From Flammeovirga sp. OC4 (GTDB taxonomy: Bacteria > Bacteroidota > Bacteroidia > Cytophagales > Flammeovirgaceae): a stretch of DNA of 64,000 nt. Of this stretch, positions 16,833-25,009 are shown piece by piece. The first letter of the stretch is position 1, and each line of letters opens with the position of its first letter. The translations under genes and the position numbers were made by a program. Where the stretch lies: NCBI RefSeq assembly GCF_000812565.1, contig NZ_JTAM01000003.1:124001-188000 (forward strand). Reading direction: 5' to 3'. Below the pieces are notes generated by a model. That model was not told where the DNA came from. It worked only from the letters and a program-made list of their open reading frames with translations, and made no database searches.

Positions 16833-18401
16833 TTAGTAAGTAAATTCTGCTTTGAAATCTCCTTCAAGGTTGATTTTCTCTTTCTTGGCTACTTCTTCAG
16901 CAATGCGAACCAATGCACCGCTTTGTACGATATCATGCATTGCTTCAATATCATAAGCCAATACTCTATCCTCATCAGCATGAGCTACTCTTTCACGAAC
17001 ATAAGCGTGAGTAGCTTCTATAATTGGTGATGATTTTAATGGTCTTCTAAAGTCCAATGCTTGAGCGGCGTACAACAATTCTACTGCTTGGATTTGCTCC
17101 AAATTACCAATAATCTGAAGTGTCTTTCTTCCAGACACAGAACCCATTGATACGTGATCTTCTTGTCCTAATGAAGTAGGCACAGAATCCGCAGATGCTG
17201 GGAAGCAAAGCGTTTTATTTTCAGTCACTAATGCTGCTGAAGTATACTGAGGAATCATGAAACCTGAATTCAAGCCTACGTCTGCCATCAATAATTTAGG
17301 CAAACCAAAACGTCCTTCAATCATCATGTAATTTCTTCTATCTGCAATATTTCCTAACTCTGCTGCAGCTACACCTGCATAATCCAACGGAATGGCCAAA
17401 GGCTGTCCATGGAAATTACCTCCTGAAATGGCATTTTCAGCGTCTAAGATAATTGGGTTATCCGTTACTGAGTTAAGCTCTACTTCCACCATTTCTTTCA
17501 AGTGTAACCAAGCATTTCTTGAAGCACCGTGAACCTGAGGCATACATCTTAAAGAATACGGATCTTGCACACGATCACAATCCACATGGGAATCTAATAT
17601 TTCAGACCCTTTCAACATGTGATGCAAACGTGAGGCTACGTGTTGTGTGCCTTTGTAAGGTCTGATCTGATGTAAAGCAGACTCGAATGGACGCGCAGAT
17701 CCCATCAATCCTTCTAATGACATTGCACCAATAATATCTGCTGTATCCAACGCATTCGCTAATCTCTCAACCACTTTCACTGCATGTGCTAGGATGAATT
17801 GAGTACCATTAATCAAGGCTAGACCTTCTTTTGGTCCTAATTGAAGAGATTTTACACCCAAACGATGCAATACATCTGATGCTAAAGCTTTATTTCCTTT
17901 CTCATCATATACTTCTCCCAACCCGATCAAAGGCAAGAATAAATGTGAAAGAGGAGCCAAATCACCTGATGCTCCCACTGATCCTTTTTCAGGAACCATT
18001 GGGACAATATCTTTATCAATATGCCAGATGATTCTCTCTAAAGTCGTTAAAGCGATTCCTGAAAAACCTTGTGCTAAAGCATGAGCTTTAGTGATCAACA
18101 TGATTTTTGAAATCTCTTTTGCAATAGGGTTTCCAACTCCCACACTATGACTTTGAAGAATTTTGTGCTGTAAAGTGGAAGTATCTTTTTCTGAAATAAT
18201 CGTAGTACAAAGCGGACCAAAACCTGTATTCACTCCATAAACAACATCTCCTTTGTCTACAATTTCCTGAACAGAGGCTTGACTTTTAAGTACTTTGTCT
18301 TTTGCCGTATTATTTAACACTCCAGAGATTTTTCCTCTGGCAATATCCAATGCAATGCTCACCGTCAGGTGGTCAATGCCGTATTTGAATATTTTTCCCA
18401 T
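16833..18401 (-). CDS. hutH: Histidine ammonia-lyase
   Basis: HutH removes ammonia from L-histidine to give urocanate, the first step of the pathway. The Ala144-Ser145-Gly146 triad in GSVGASGDLAPLSH cyclises to the MIO electrophile; YGVNTGFGPL (55-64) and the C-terminal SMGSVSGRKTLQII are also typical. 522 residues, a normal length. It lies 38 bp downstream of the MarR-family gene, so the two are likely co-transcribed. The stop codon is only 12 bases from the edge of the palindromic repeat. Confidence 0.97.
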   Translation of the reverse strand: MGKIFKYGIDHLTVSIALDIARGKISGVLNNTAKDKVLKSQASVQEIVDKGDVVYGVNTGFGPLCTTIISEKDTSTLQHKILQSHSVGVGNPIAKEISKIMLITKAHALAQGFSGIALTTLERIIWHIDKDIVPMVPEKGSVGASGDLAPLSHLFLPLIGLGEVYDEKGNKALASDVLHRLGVKSLQLGPKEGLALINGTQFILAHAVKVVERLANALDTADIIGAMSLEGLMGSARPFESALHQIRPYKGTQHVASRLHHMLKGSEILDSHVDCDRVQDPYSLRCMPQVHGASRNAWLHLKEMVEVELNSVTDNPIILDAENAISGGNFHGQPLAIPLDYAGVAAAELGNIADRRNYMMIEGRFGLPKLLMADVGLNSGFMIPQYTSAALVTENKTLCFPASADSVPTSLGQEDHVSMGSVSGRKTLQIIGNLEQIQAVELLYAAQALDFRRPLKSSPIIEATHAYVRERVAHADEDRVLAYDIEAMHDIVQSGALVRIAEEVAKKEKINLEGDFKAEFTY

Positions 18402-18439
18402 GGTAGTAATTTATGATTAGTATGTGTGGTGTATGTTTT

Positions 18440-18919
18440 TTACTTCTCCAAGTTGTCCAAAACGCGCTCGGACAACGATTTTTCGGTCAATGATGTCTCT
18501 AAAATTTTCAATTCCTTCAAAATCTGACATTCATTTTGTTCCGTTATTTCTTTCATCGAAAGTTGTATGGATGCCCAAATAGGTTTACTATTTCTTACTA
18601 ATTCCTCTCCTTTCTCAGTAAAAAGAATCAAACGTTTTCTTCCATCATTTTCATCCTTTTCAACTTTGAGTAATTTTTTCTTGATCAATGCTGTAGTCAA
18701 CTGACTTACCGCAGAGTGACTTACATTTAATTGATCAGAAATATCTCTCATTGACAGCTTTTTATGTTCATCTAACAAATAAAAAACTGGAAACCATGAT
18801 GGATCAAATTCTATCCCTTTGGCTTCATAAACTTTAGAAACTTCAGAGAGAAAACGCTCTCCTAACCTCCTAAGTCTACTACCCAATACTAGTGTTCCTG
18901 CTGACTGATAAAAATCCAT
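18440..18919 (-). CDS. MarR-family transcriptional regulator, likely regulator of the hut genes
   Basis: 159 residues with a winged helix: LSMRDISDQLNVSHSAVSQL is the recognition region (about 55-75) and the wing is KDENDGRKRLILFTEKG. N- and C-terminal helices would form the dimer. It is the first gene ahead of hutH (38-bp gap) on the same strand, so control of histidine degradation is likely, although known hut regulators are usually HutC (GntR) or HutP rather than MarR type. Two identical palindromes upstream, one inside its own promoter, point to autoregulation. The ligand could be histidine or urocanate; this is not shown by the sequence. Confidence 0.88.
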   Translation of the reverse strand: MDFYQSAGTLVLGSRLRRLGERFLSEVSKVYEAKGIEFDPSWFPVFYLLDEHKKLSMRDISDQLNVSHSAVSQLTTALIKKKLLKVEKDENDGRKRLILFTEKGEELVRNSKPIWASIQLSMKEITEQNECQILKELKILETSLTEKSLSERVLDNLEK

Positions 18920-18935
18920 ATTTCTTTGTTTTACC

Positions 18936-18967
18936 CAAAAGTATATAAGTACTTATACATTTACAAG
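18936..18967 (-). promoter_or_regulatory. Promoter of the MarR-hut operon
   Basis: The reverse strand has a perfect -7 element TACTTTTG (18936-18943) and CTTG (18964-18967) 20 bases upstream as the -33 element. The start would be near 18929, only about 10 bases from the ATG at 18919. The proximal palindrome lies entirely in the spacer. Confidence 0.7.
18941..18960. promoter_or_regulatory. MarR operator O1
   Basis: Contains the perfect palindrome tataagtacttata (18944-18957). It sits between the -33 and -7 elements of the MarR promoter, so binding would block RNA polymerase. The same 19 bases (tatataagtacttatacat) recur exactly 40 bp upstream. Confidence 0.75.
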
Positions 18968-18980
18968 AAAAAGACCTAAA

Positions 18981-19000
18981 ATATATAAGTACTTATACAT
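18981..19000. promoter_or_regulatory. MarR operator O2
   Basis: Second copy of the palindrome (18984-18997) with identical flanks, 40 bp or about four helical turns from O1. Two dimers could bind on the same face. No other gene starts nearby except apaG, 136 bp further on the opposite strand. Confidence 0.72.
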
Positions 19001-19135
19001 AATATGGGAAATAGAATATAAATCACTAACTTTAAAGAAATTGTGTAGTAAATTACAATTATCATTAACATCTCATCTACTCTACTTTTTGTTTGTGACA
19101 TCATGATTAGATGTATTTATTAAATTTTATCTGCT

Positions 19136-19525
19136 ATGGAAATTGCAATAACAGACGGAATAAAAGTCAGTGTTGAAACCTTCTATCTTCCTGAGTATTC
19201 TGTTCCATCAAGAAGACATTACGTATTTAGCTATAAGATCAAAATAGAAAACCTTAGTGCCAATAAAATTCAACTACTAAGAAGAAATTGGGAGATCACC
19301 GATATTACGGGTGAAGTCCGCAATGTAGTCAATGGGAAAGGTGTGGTTGGTAAGGAACCAATCATGATCCCTGGACAGTCTTTTGAGTACAATTCGGGTT
19401 GTCATTTTCCTTCACCATGTGGTAAAATGTCAGGTACTTATGTAATGCGTAAAATCGAAGACAATACACTTTTTGAAGTACAAATCCCAGAGTTCACTTT
19501 GGTACCAAGTTTCTTCAATAACTAG
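19136..19525 (+). CDS. apaG: ApaG-domain protein
   Basis: 129 residues, a single ApaG (DUF525) beta-sandwich. The conserved stretch VNGKGVVGKEPIMIPGQSFEYNSGCHFPSPCGKMSGTY, split here at residues 65-102, includes the family's GxGVxGxxP and YxSG...GxMxG signatures. The N-terminus (ITDGIKVSVETFYLPEYS) is also standard. ApaG has been linked to Co/Mg efflux and to polyphosphate or protein binding, but its reaction is not established. It is followed by a two-component pair; the 88-bp gap leaves it unclear whether they share a transcript. Confidence 0.9.
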   Translation: MEIAITDGIKVSVETFYLPEYSVPSRRHYVFSYKIKIENLSANKIQLLRRNWEITDITGEVRNVVNGKGVVGKEPIMIPGQSFEYNSGCHFPSPCGKMSGTYVMRKIEDNTLFEVQIPEFTLVPSFFNN

Positions 19526-19613
19526 GCAGATCATACATAGCGCTTTTTTAAAAGCATGATTTATGGTAAATTAATGTAAACCTAAAACTCGCTTTTCAAC
19601 CGCTATAGTTAGT

Positions 19614-21170
19614 ATGACAGCCCAAGAAGCACACAATAATTCTTCGTTTCATATAGAGGAATTGCATGATTATATATTCAATAAGCTATTGTTTATAGCT
19701 ATTTTAAATGATTTTGGTAAAGTAATCAGTACCAATAAAAGAGGTAATACACTTCAAAGCATCCATCAATATTATGACTTCGGAACGCTAAAGGATAAAA
19801 CACCTAAAGTTTTAATGTCAGACCATGAAAGTTGGTCCGGTTATCTTTTACACAAAGAAAGCCACAAGAAACATAGTGTTTCACTCACAAAACATCAAAC
19901 CTTATACGTGTGGGTGGCCTTAGAACTCGACCACAAGGTAGATCAAGATAAAGCCAAAGAAGTGATTCGCTTAAAGGAAAAAGTGTCTCAGTTACTGACC
20001 AAAGAAAAAAAATTACATGCACTACTTCAGGCAAAAGCATTGAATGAAATGTTGGAGGGTAAGATTGAACATAATGACGATCTTACCTTACTTTCGGATC
20101 TTCCTTTGGATCTGGAATATACTGCCGATAATGCTCAAGCTATTTTTGAAAACGAAGAACGTCAGCGTCTATCGTTTGAAGCTTCTAAAGAAGGGCTTTG
20201 GGATTGGAATCATATTACTAGAAAAGTCTATTATTCTAAATCTTTTTATCAGATGTTGGAAATAGATAAAAAAGGAAAAGAAGAAGATATTTCAGTACTT
20301 TTGAATTTAATCCATCCTGAAGACCGTCCTAACACCATTAGAATGCTGCAAAGGGATATACTCATCAAAAATGGATTTCAATCTATTTTTAGAATGATTA
20401 CGCCCTCTGGAAACACGTTATGGGTGCTTCTCAAAGTGGCCGTTCAAAAAGATGTGGATGGAAAAGTAATCCGTGTAATTGGAAAACACTCTGACATTAC
20501 TTTCTTCAAAAATCATACTGATAACATTCAAAAAGCAGTATTACAGACCGAAGATAAGGAACGTGAACGCTTTGCCAAGGAAATTCACGATGGTCTTGGT
20601 CAAACTCTTACGGCCTCTATTTATCAATTGGATGAATTTCTTAAAAATACCAACAATCTTAACGATGAGGAAAGAAAGATCATTCAACGAATACGAGAAC
20701 AAGTCAGAGAGGCCACAAAGGAAGGGAGAAACATTGCTCATAACATAATGCCGACTTCCATTGAGAAGTTAGGATTTGTTGGTTCTATAGAAAAATTGGT
20801 AGATACTTATAGAACCATCAATAACAAAGAGGTTAATTTTTTCTATAAAATTGAAAAGAATGCCATGTCTTTCGCTCAACAACATATACTGTTAAGAGTC
20901 ACTCAAGAAGCAATTCAAAATGCTTTTAAGCATGGCAAAGCCACTGAAGTTTCGATTTCCTTAAACCAACATCTTGATTTAATTACATTGATGATTGAAG
21001 ATAACGGCGAGGGTTTTGATGTTAAAGAAGCATTGAAAAGCGAAACCAATGGACTGGGTCTATTAAGTATGAAAGACAGAGTTCGTTCTATTGAAGGAAC
21101 AATTGATATTGACTCTTCCCCTAATTATGGAACATGTATTATCATTCAGCTAAAAACATTTACAAATTGA
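19614..21170 (+). CDS. PAS-domain sensor histidine kinase (NarX/DegS type)
   Basis: 518 residues with no transmembrane segment, so it is cytoplasmic. An N-terminal region of unknown type (1-180) ends in a coiled coil (about 110-150). A PAS/PAC fold spans about 183-297 (GLWDWNHITRKVYYS, IHPEDRP, RVIGKHSDIT). The HisKA_3 dimerisation helix carries His325 in RFAKEIHDGLGQ; the HATPase has TQEAIQNAFKHG, DNGEGFD and GLGLLSMKDRV. The next gene encodes a NarL-type regulator, the usual partner. PAS kinases of this kind often sense redox or a small ligand; no cofactor residue is evident. Confidence 0.9.
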   Translation: MTAQEAHNNSSFHIEELHDYIFNKLLFIAILNDFGKVISTNKRGNTLQSIHQYYDFGTLKDKTPKVLMSDHESWSGYLLHKESHKKHSVSLTKHQTLYVWVALELDHKVDQDKAKEVIRLKEKVSQLLTKEKKLHALLQAKALNEMLEGKIEHNDDLTLLSDLPLDLEYTADNAQAIFENEERQRLSFEASKEGLWDWNHITRKVYYSKSFYQMLEIDKKGKEEDISVLLNLIHPEDRPNTIRMLQRDILIKNGFQSIFRMITPSGNTLWVLLKVAVQKDVDGKVIRVIGKHSDITFFKNHTDNIQKAVLQTEDKERERFAKEIHDGLGQTLTASIYQLDEFLKNTNNLNDEERKIIQRIREQVREATKEGRNIAHNIMPTSIEKLGFVGSIEKLVDTYRTINNKEVNFFYKIEKNAMSFAQQHILLRVTQEAIQNAFKHGKATEVSISLNQHLDLITLMIEDNGEGFDVKEALKSETNGLGLLSMKDRVRSIEGTIDIDSSPNYGTCIIIQLKTFTN

Positions 21171-21212
21171 TTTGTTAAATTAAGGAATAAACCTAAAACC
21201 AAGCTATAAATT

Positions 21213-21875
21213 ATGAAAACCAAAATATTATTAGTCGACGATCATAGTGTGATACGTCATGGTATAAGATCTTATTTTAAAAATTGTAACGACTTTGAAG
21301 TCATTGCGGAAGCAGATTGTGGAGAAAGAGCTTTCAATGCCCTTAATGCAATGAATGTGGATTTGATATTTATGGACATCTCTATGAAAGGGATGGACGG
21401 TATTAGTGCCACAAAAAAAATAAAAGAGACCTTTCCTGATATAAAAGTGATTGCGTTGAGCATGATGATGGACAGCGATTATATCAAAAATATGGTCAAT
21501 GCAGGGGCCGATGGTTATCTTTTCAAGGATTGTACAGAAGAAGAAATCCTAAAAGCTGCAAGGGCCGTAAGAGATGGTGATAGTTATTATTGCTCCTCTG
21601 CCACCAAAAATATTATTAGCAGTTATAAAGAAAAGGAAGCCCGCCCAGCCAATGCGAATGATGCTCACTTTGTACTTACACTTCGAGAAAAAGAAGTATT
21701 GAGGCTCATCATTGATCAATGTACTAATAAAGAAATATCAGAAAAACTCTACATCTCACCAAGAACTGTAGATGCTCATAAAAGGAATCTCCTGGATAAA
21801 ACAGGGCAAAGAAATGTGGCTGGATTGGTGATGTATGCTATCAAACACAAACTATTTTCGGACTTAAAAGCTTAA
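21213..21875 (+). CDS. NarL/FixJ-type response regulator
   Basis: 220 residues: receiver domain with D9-D10, phospho-acceptor Asp55 (LIFMDISMKGMDG) and the Lys of GYLFKD; LuxR-type helix-turn-helix at about 155-215 (LTLREKEVLRLI, TNKEISEKLYISPRTVDAHK). It follows the PAS kinase by 42 bp and is its likely partner. Targets are unknown; no matching operator could be recognised in the window. Confidence 0.93.
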   Translation: MKTKILLVDDHSVIRHGIRSYFKNCNDFEVIAEADCGERAFNALNAMNVDLIFMDISMKGMDGISATKKIKETFPDIKVIALSMMMDSDYIKNMVNAGADGYLFKDCTEEEILKAARAVRDGDSYYCSSATKNIISSYKEKEARPANANDAHFVLTLREKEVLRLIIDQCTNKEISEKLYISPRTVDAHKRNLLDKTGQRNVAGLVMYAIKHKLFSDLKA

Positions 21876-21936
21876 AATAGGTATTTTACCTATGCGGATT
21901 AGGTATAAAACTCATGTATTGACGACAGCTCCGTTG

Positions 21937-22099
21937 TACATTTGTTATATATTAAAACAGTGAAAGAAAATTTTCCTGTTAAACCTAGGATAAAAAGTTA
22001 TAAGTCGAATTTAGAGTAGTAAATAGAGAAATAGATAGCACAATAGTTCATCAGTTACAGAATGAGGAAAAGTCCGGTCTTATAGAGCGGACTTTTTTA
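21937..22099 (+). ncRNA. Possible small RNA with its own promoter and terminator
   Basis: The 350-bp gap after the regulator gene holds a perfect -7 element TACATTTG (21937-21944) with TTG 15 bases upstream (a short spacing), then about 120 non-coding bases, then a clear terminator (22068-22099). A transcript of about 145 nt would contain the small hairpin aacag...ctgtt near 21957-21981. Alternatively the region is just the 3' UTR of the response regulator. No coding ORF of note. Confidence 0.3.
22068..22099 (+). terminator. Rho-independent terminator
   Basis: Stem aaagtccg / cggacttt (22069-22076 with 22088-22095) followed by tttttat. It lies 193 bp after the response regulator, the only plus-strand gene upstream. 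Confidence 0.88.
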
Positions 22100-22137
22100 T
22101 TCTTCAATAGATCACTATTGACAATGATATTATAAGA

Positions 22138-22169
22138 CAAAAGAGGCTACCATTTATATGATAGCCTCT
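22138..22169 (-). terminator. Terminator of the 22.2-kb secreted protein gene
   Basis: Perfect 8-bp stem agaggcta / tagcctct (22142-22149 with 22162-22169), with cTTTTg on the reverse strand. It lies about 60 bases past the stop codon at 22228. Confidence 0.75.
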
Positions 22170-22227
22170 CCAAAGTATGAAATGAAATGAATTATTACTT
22201 ATATTTTTATTTTATCTTAATGTCTAA

Positions 22228-22842
22228 TTATAATACTGAGAAAGAATCTGAGTAAGATACTCCGTCAATGATTAATTCTGCAGTATAAGTACCTGTAGGT
22301 AATGTAGAAAGGTCGAAACGTTTTACGTTTTTCGCACCTGCTACAAATTTTGAGTTATAGATAGACTCTCCATTGTCTTTTGACAACTTCACTCTTACAA
22401 AACCTTCAACATCTTTACCTAAAATGATGTGTAAGTTTTCTTTTGCTACAGATATCTTAAATTTTTGGTTTGAAGACGCTAATTGGTAGTTCATCATTAC
22501 TGCTGTATTTGATGGAGTAACAAAAAACTCTCTCACTAATATTTTATCTTCAAACTTCATTTTAAAAGAATATTTTCCTTCTGGTAAACTTTTAAAATTA
22601 ATGTCTTCTTTTACTTTTCCAGATGCAATAACTGTTTTTGAAGTATAAACTTTCCCAGCTTCATCTGCTATTTGAAAACTAATTTCTTCTCCTTCTAAAT
22701 TATCGAAAATAATAGATGCTGATGTTCCATCAGTAGAAGCTTTGAAGAAATAAGAAATTCCGTTAAATGGTAAATAATAATCTTTAGCTGATATACTAAG
22801 AGAGATTAATAGTGTGGCGAATAAGAATGTTAACTTTTTCAT
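22228..22842 (-). CDS. Small secreted protein with two beta-sandwich repeats
   Basis: 204 residues with a signal peptide (to about SISAK, residue 20). The mature protein appears to hold two similar halves, each ending in LP-x-G-x-Y-(S/T)-x-x-x-x-(F/I)-x-(D/G) followed by a beta strand: LPEGKYSFKMKFEDK near 85-100 and LPTGTYTAELIIDG near 180-195. This is the pattern of T9SS-tail-like or Ig-like domains that shape Bacteroidota secreted proteins, but the usual C-terminal sorting signature (YPNP) is absent. Function unknown. It is a single-gene unit with a long upstream region carrying repeated AAGTGT boxes, suggesting strong regulation. Confidence 0.7.
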   Translation of the reverse strand: MKKLTFLFATLLISLSISAKDYYLPFNGISYFFKASTDGTSASIIFDNLEGEEISFQIADEAGKVYTSKTVIASGKVKEDINFKSLPEGKYSFKMKFEDKILVREFFVTPSNTAVMMNYQLASSNQKFKISVAKENLHIILGKDVEGFVRVKLSKDNGESIYNSKFVAGAKNVKRFDLSTLPTGTYTAELIIDGVSYSDSFSVL

Positions 22843-22941
22843 AGTATGTATATTTAATTTTTCGTTTTGTTCTGTTTTGATTACATCACAAAGGTGTAGG
22901 ATAAAATTCTATTGTCAAAGTCAAAATCACCAAAATATTTT

Positions 22942-23111
22942 AAGTGTAAAATAACACTTTTGAGTAATATTATTTCGTACAGAATACACTTTATTCCTTT
23001 TTACTCATTAAGTGTAAGTTGATCCTAATGCATTGTTAGGAAGATTAGCAATTATGTAATACTATGTTTGTAAAGTGTATCAGCGTACACTTATCGTAAA
23101 AAACGACACTT
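22942..23111. promoter_or_regulatory. Cluster of seven AAGTGT boxes upstream of the 22.8-kb gene
   Basis: In 170 bp the hexamer AAGTGT occurs on the plus strand at 22942, 23010 and 23073, and on the minus strand at 22954-22959, 22986-22991, 23087-23092 and 23106-23111. Two pairs face each other (aagtgta-n-tacactt at 23073-23092 and 22942-22959). The cluster lies 100-270 bp upstream of the start codon at 22842. The rest of the gap (22843-23351) is AT-rich without an ORF. Confidence 0.5.
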
Positions 23112-23351
23112 AAAAAATGTTAAAATAAATTCATTCATCTCTACTTAATATTGAAGTGAACATTTATTCATTTCAATAAAATAATTAACTGTCAATCTGT
23201 AATAAAATTGATGCATTGCTGTAGAATAAAAGCTGCTTTATCACCATATTCTTACCGTGGGTTTCTTTCGATTGAGAAATCGAAACATAAAAAGGCTCAA
23301 TTATGGTCTTGGTTTATCATGTTGAAGGGGTTCGATCACACATCTTAATAT

Positions 23352-23386
23352 AAAAAAAACACCTTACCATTTCTGGTAAGGTGTTT
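23352..23386 (-). terminator. Terminator of the sugar permease gene
   Basis: A perfect 13-bp stem (aaacaccttacca / tggtaaggtgttt, loop of 4) with a long T-run (TTTTTTTTATA) on the reverse strand, 28 bases past the stop codon at 23414. Confidence 0.93.
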
Positions 23387-23413
23387 CAATGTATATTTTC
23401 TAACTCTGACTTC

Positions 23414-24691
23414 TTAGTCTAAGTTATGCTTATATCCAACTAAAGCGTAGTATACAAGGTAAGCCTCGCAAAGAATTACGATACCCCAAGTCATTTGCCA
23501 ATCACCTAAAGCATCCGCACTTACACCTTGTAACCAAGGAAGAATAGCACCACCTGCTACACCAATCATCAAAGCACCTGAACCTTTTGCAGTATATGGA
23601 CCTAATTTATCAATCGCTAAAGCGAAGATTGCTCCCCACATGATTGAGTGCATTAAACCAATACCTACTAATAACCATAATTGTTGTGTCAACATACCCG
23701 CTACAGTTAATACTAAAGCGATAGCTGCTGTTACTAACAATTGAGTTTGACCAGGGATTTTTGCTAAGAATGATCCACATAAACGACCTACTAACATTGA
23801 ACCCCAATAGAAAGTTGCCATTAAAGCGTAAGTTTCTTTTGGTATACCAATTTGTTTTGCATGAAGAACGATGTTTGAACCTACAGCTACTTCTGCACCT
23901 ACATAAACGAAGATGGCAACAACACCTAAAGTTAAGTGTTTAAAGCTCCAGATTGATTTTGTTAAAGTAGAAGGATCTACCTCTTCACCGTCATCAGATG
24001 CCATTGGATTTGGTAATTCAATTTTACCTAAAACACCTGCAACCACTGCAATAACAATCATTAAGATTGAAAGAGGTAACAAGATTTGAGCTACTTTTGG
24101 AGCCATACCACCAAAGATGATAGAAGCTACGAAGAAAGGTGCTGCTGTTGTACCAATTGAGTTTAAGGCACCAGCAATACTTAAACGAGTTACTGAAGAT
24201 GTTCCTGGAACTTCACAAACTGCAATAAATGGGTTAATTACTGTTTGTAATACTGCTAATGCACAACCCAAAGCATATGATCCTAATAAAAAGATAAAGA
24301 ATGCTTGAGGCACTGCACTTTCACCGATTGCTACTGTAGGAAGATCAGCAAATTTAGCTGACAATGCTTCAATACCTAAGGCTGCTACCAAGATGATAAG
24401 ACCTCTGATCAAAGTTGCTTTATGACCTTTGTTATCTACCCAGCTTGAGGCAATGTTACCCATAGTAGGGTATCCCATGAAGAATGCAAACGTAATGAAC
24501 GTTGCTAATGTGTTTTGTAGTGCCCCTGCTTCAGAAAGTAAAGCTTCCTGTAATGGTGCTTGGAATTGTTGGTTTACTACTGTTAAGAAACCTACAATGA
24601 ACATTAACCCAACCATAATTAGGAAAGGCCCTGTGTTGTTTTTTTTAGTTTGAACGTCTTTCACAATCGTTTTTTCTATAGTTTCACTCAT
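23414..24691 (-). CDS. FucP/GlcP-type sugar MFS transporter
   Basis: 425 residues with 12 predicted membrane helices and a charged loop after helix 6 (ASDDGEEVDPS, about 230-240). The start of helix 1 (FLIMVGLMFIVGFLTVVNQQFQAPL) and the loop-10/11 pattern (GLMHSIMWGAIFALAIDKLG) match the fucose:H+ symporter (FHS) branch of the major facilitator superfamily. Family members import fucose, glucose, galactose, N-acetylglucosamine or other sugars with protons; the sugar cannot be assigned here. It is a single-gene unit. The upstream region has a near -7 element (caaaata on the plus strand at 24749-24755), an AAACCGTTT half-palindrome and two AAGTGT boxes. Confidence 0.88.
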   Translation of the reverse strand: MSETIEKTIVKDVQTKKNNTGPFLIMVGLMFIVGFLTVVNQQFQAPLQEALLSEAGALQNTLATFITFAFFMGYPTMGNIASSWVDNKGHKATLIRGLIILVAALGIEALSAKFADLPTVAIGESAVPQAFFIFLLGSYALGCALAVLQTVINPFIAVCEVPGTSSVTRLSIAGALNSIGTTAAPFFVASIIFGGMAPKVAQILLPLSILMIVIAVVAGVLGKIELPNPMASDDGEEVDPSTLTKSIWSFKHLTLGVVAIFVYVGAEVAVGSNIVLHAKQIGIPKETYALMATFYWGSMLVGRLCGSFLAKIPGQTQLLVTAAIALVLTVAGMLTQQLWLLVGIGLMHSIMWGAIFALAIDKLGPYTAKGSGALMIGVAGGAILPWLQGVSADALGDWQMTWGIVILCEAYLVYYALVGYKHNLD

Positions 24692-25009
24692 CGTTTTGAG
24701 ACAAAATTGTTAATTAAAAAGTGTTTTAAGTGGAATTAAATTAGTGATCAAAATAATAGGACGAATAATACTTCAATTCATTATCCCTTAAAAAACCTAA
24801 ACCGTTTGCAATATAGATTTAGAATTTAGAAAGTAAGAATGACACTTATCAGTTTTATCCAATATCATCATTTTAGAGTCACATTTTAACAAATAAAAAC
24901 ATTTGTTAGAAATTACTTTGAAACCCTTTTTCATTCGAAATATATTTCTTTTTTCTAATTCTATTCAAAAAATGTTTGTATTCCATGGAGTTTATTGCAA
25001 CTTTATTTT
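24692..25009. promoter_or_regulatory. Divergent control region of the permease and DUF445 genes
   Basis: AT-rich, 318 bp. It holds AAACCGTTT (24799-24807), a 9-bp palindrome with one central base that resembles LacI-family operators, and AAGTGT boxes at 24719-24724 and 24842-24847 (reverse). A LacI-type site would suit a sugar permease, but no LacI gene is in the window. Confidence 0.35.
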
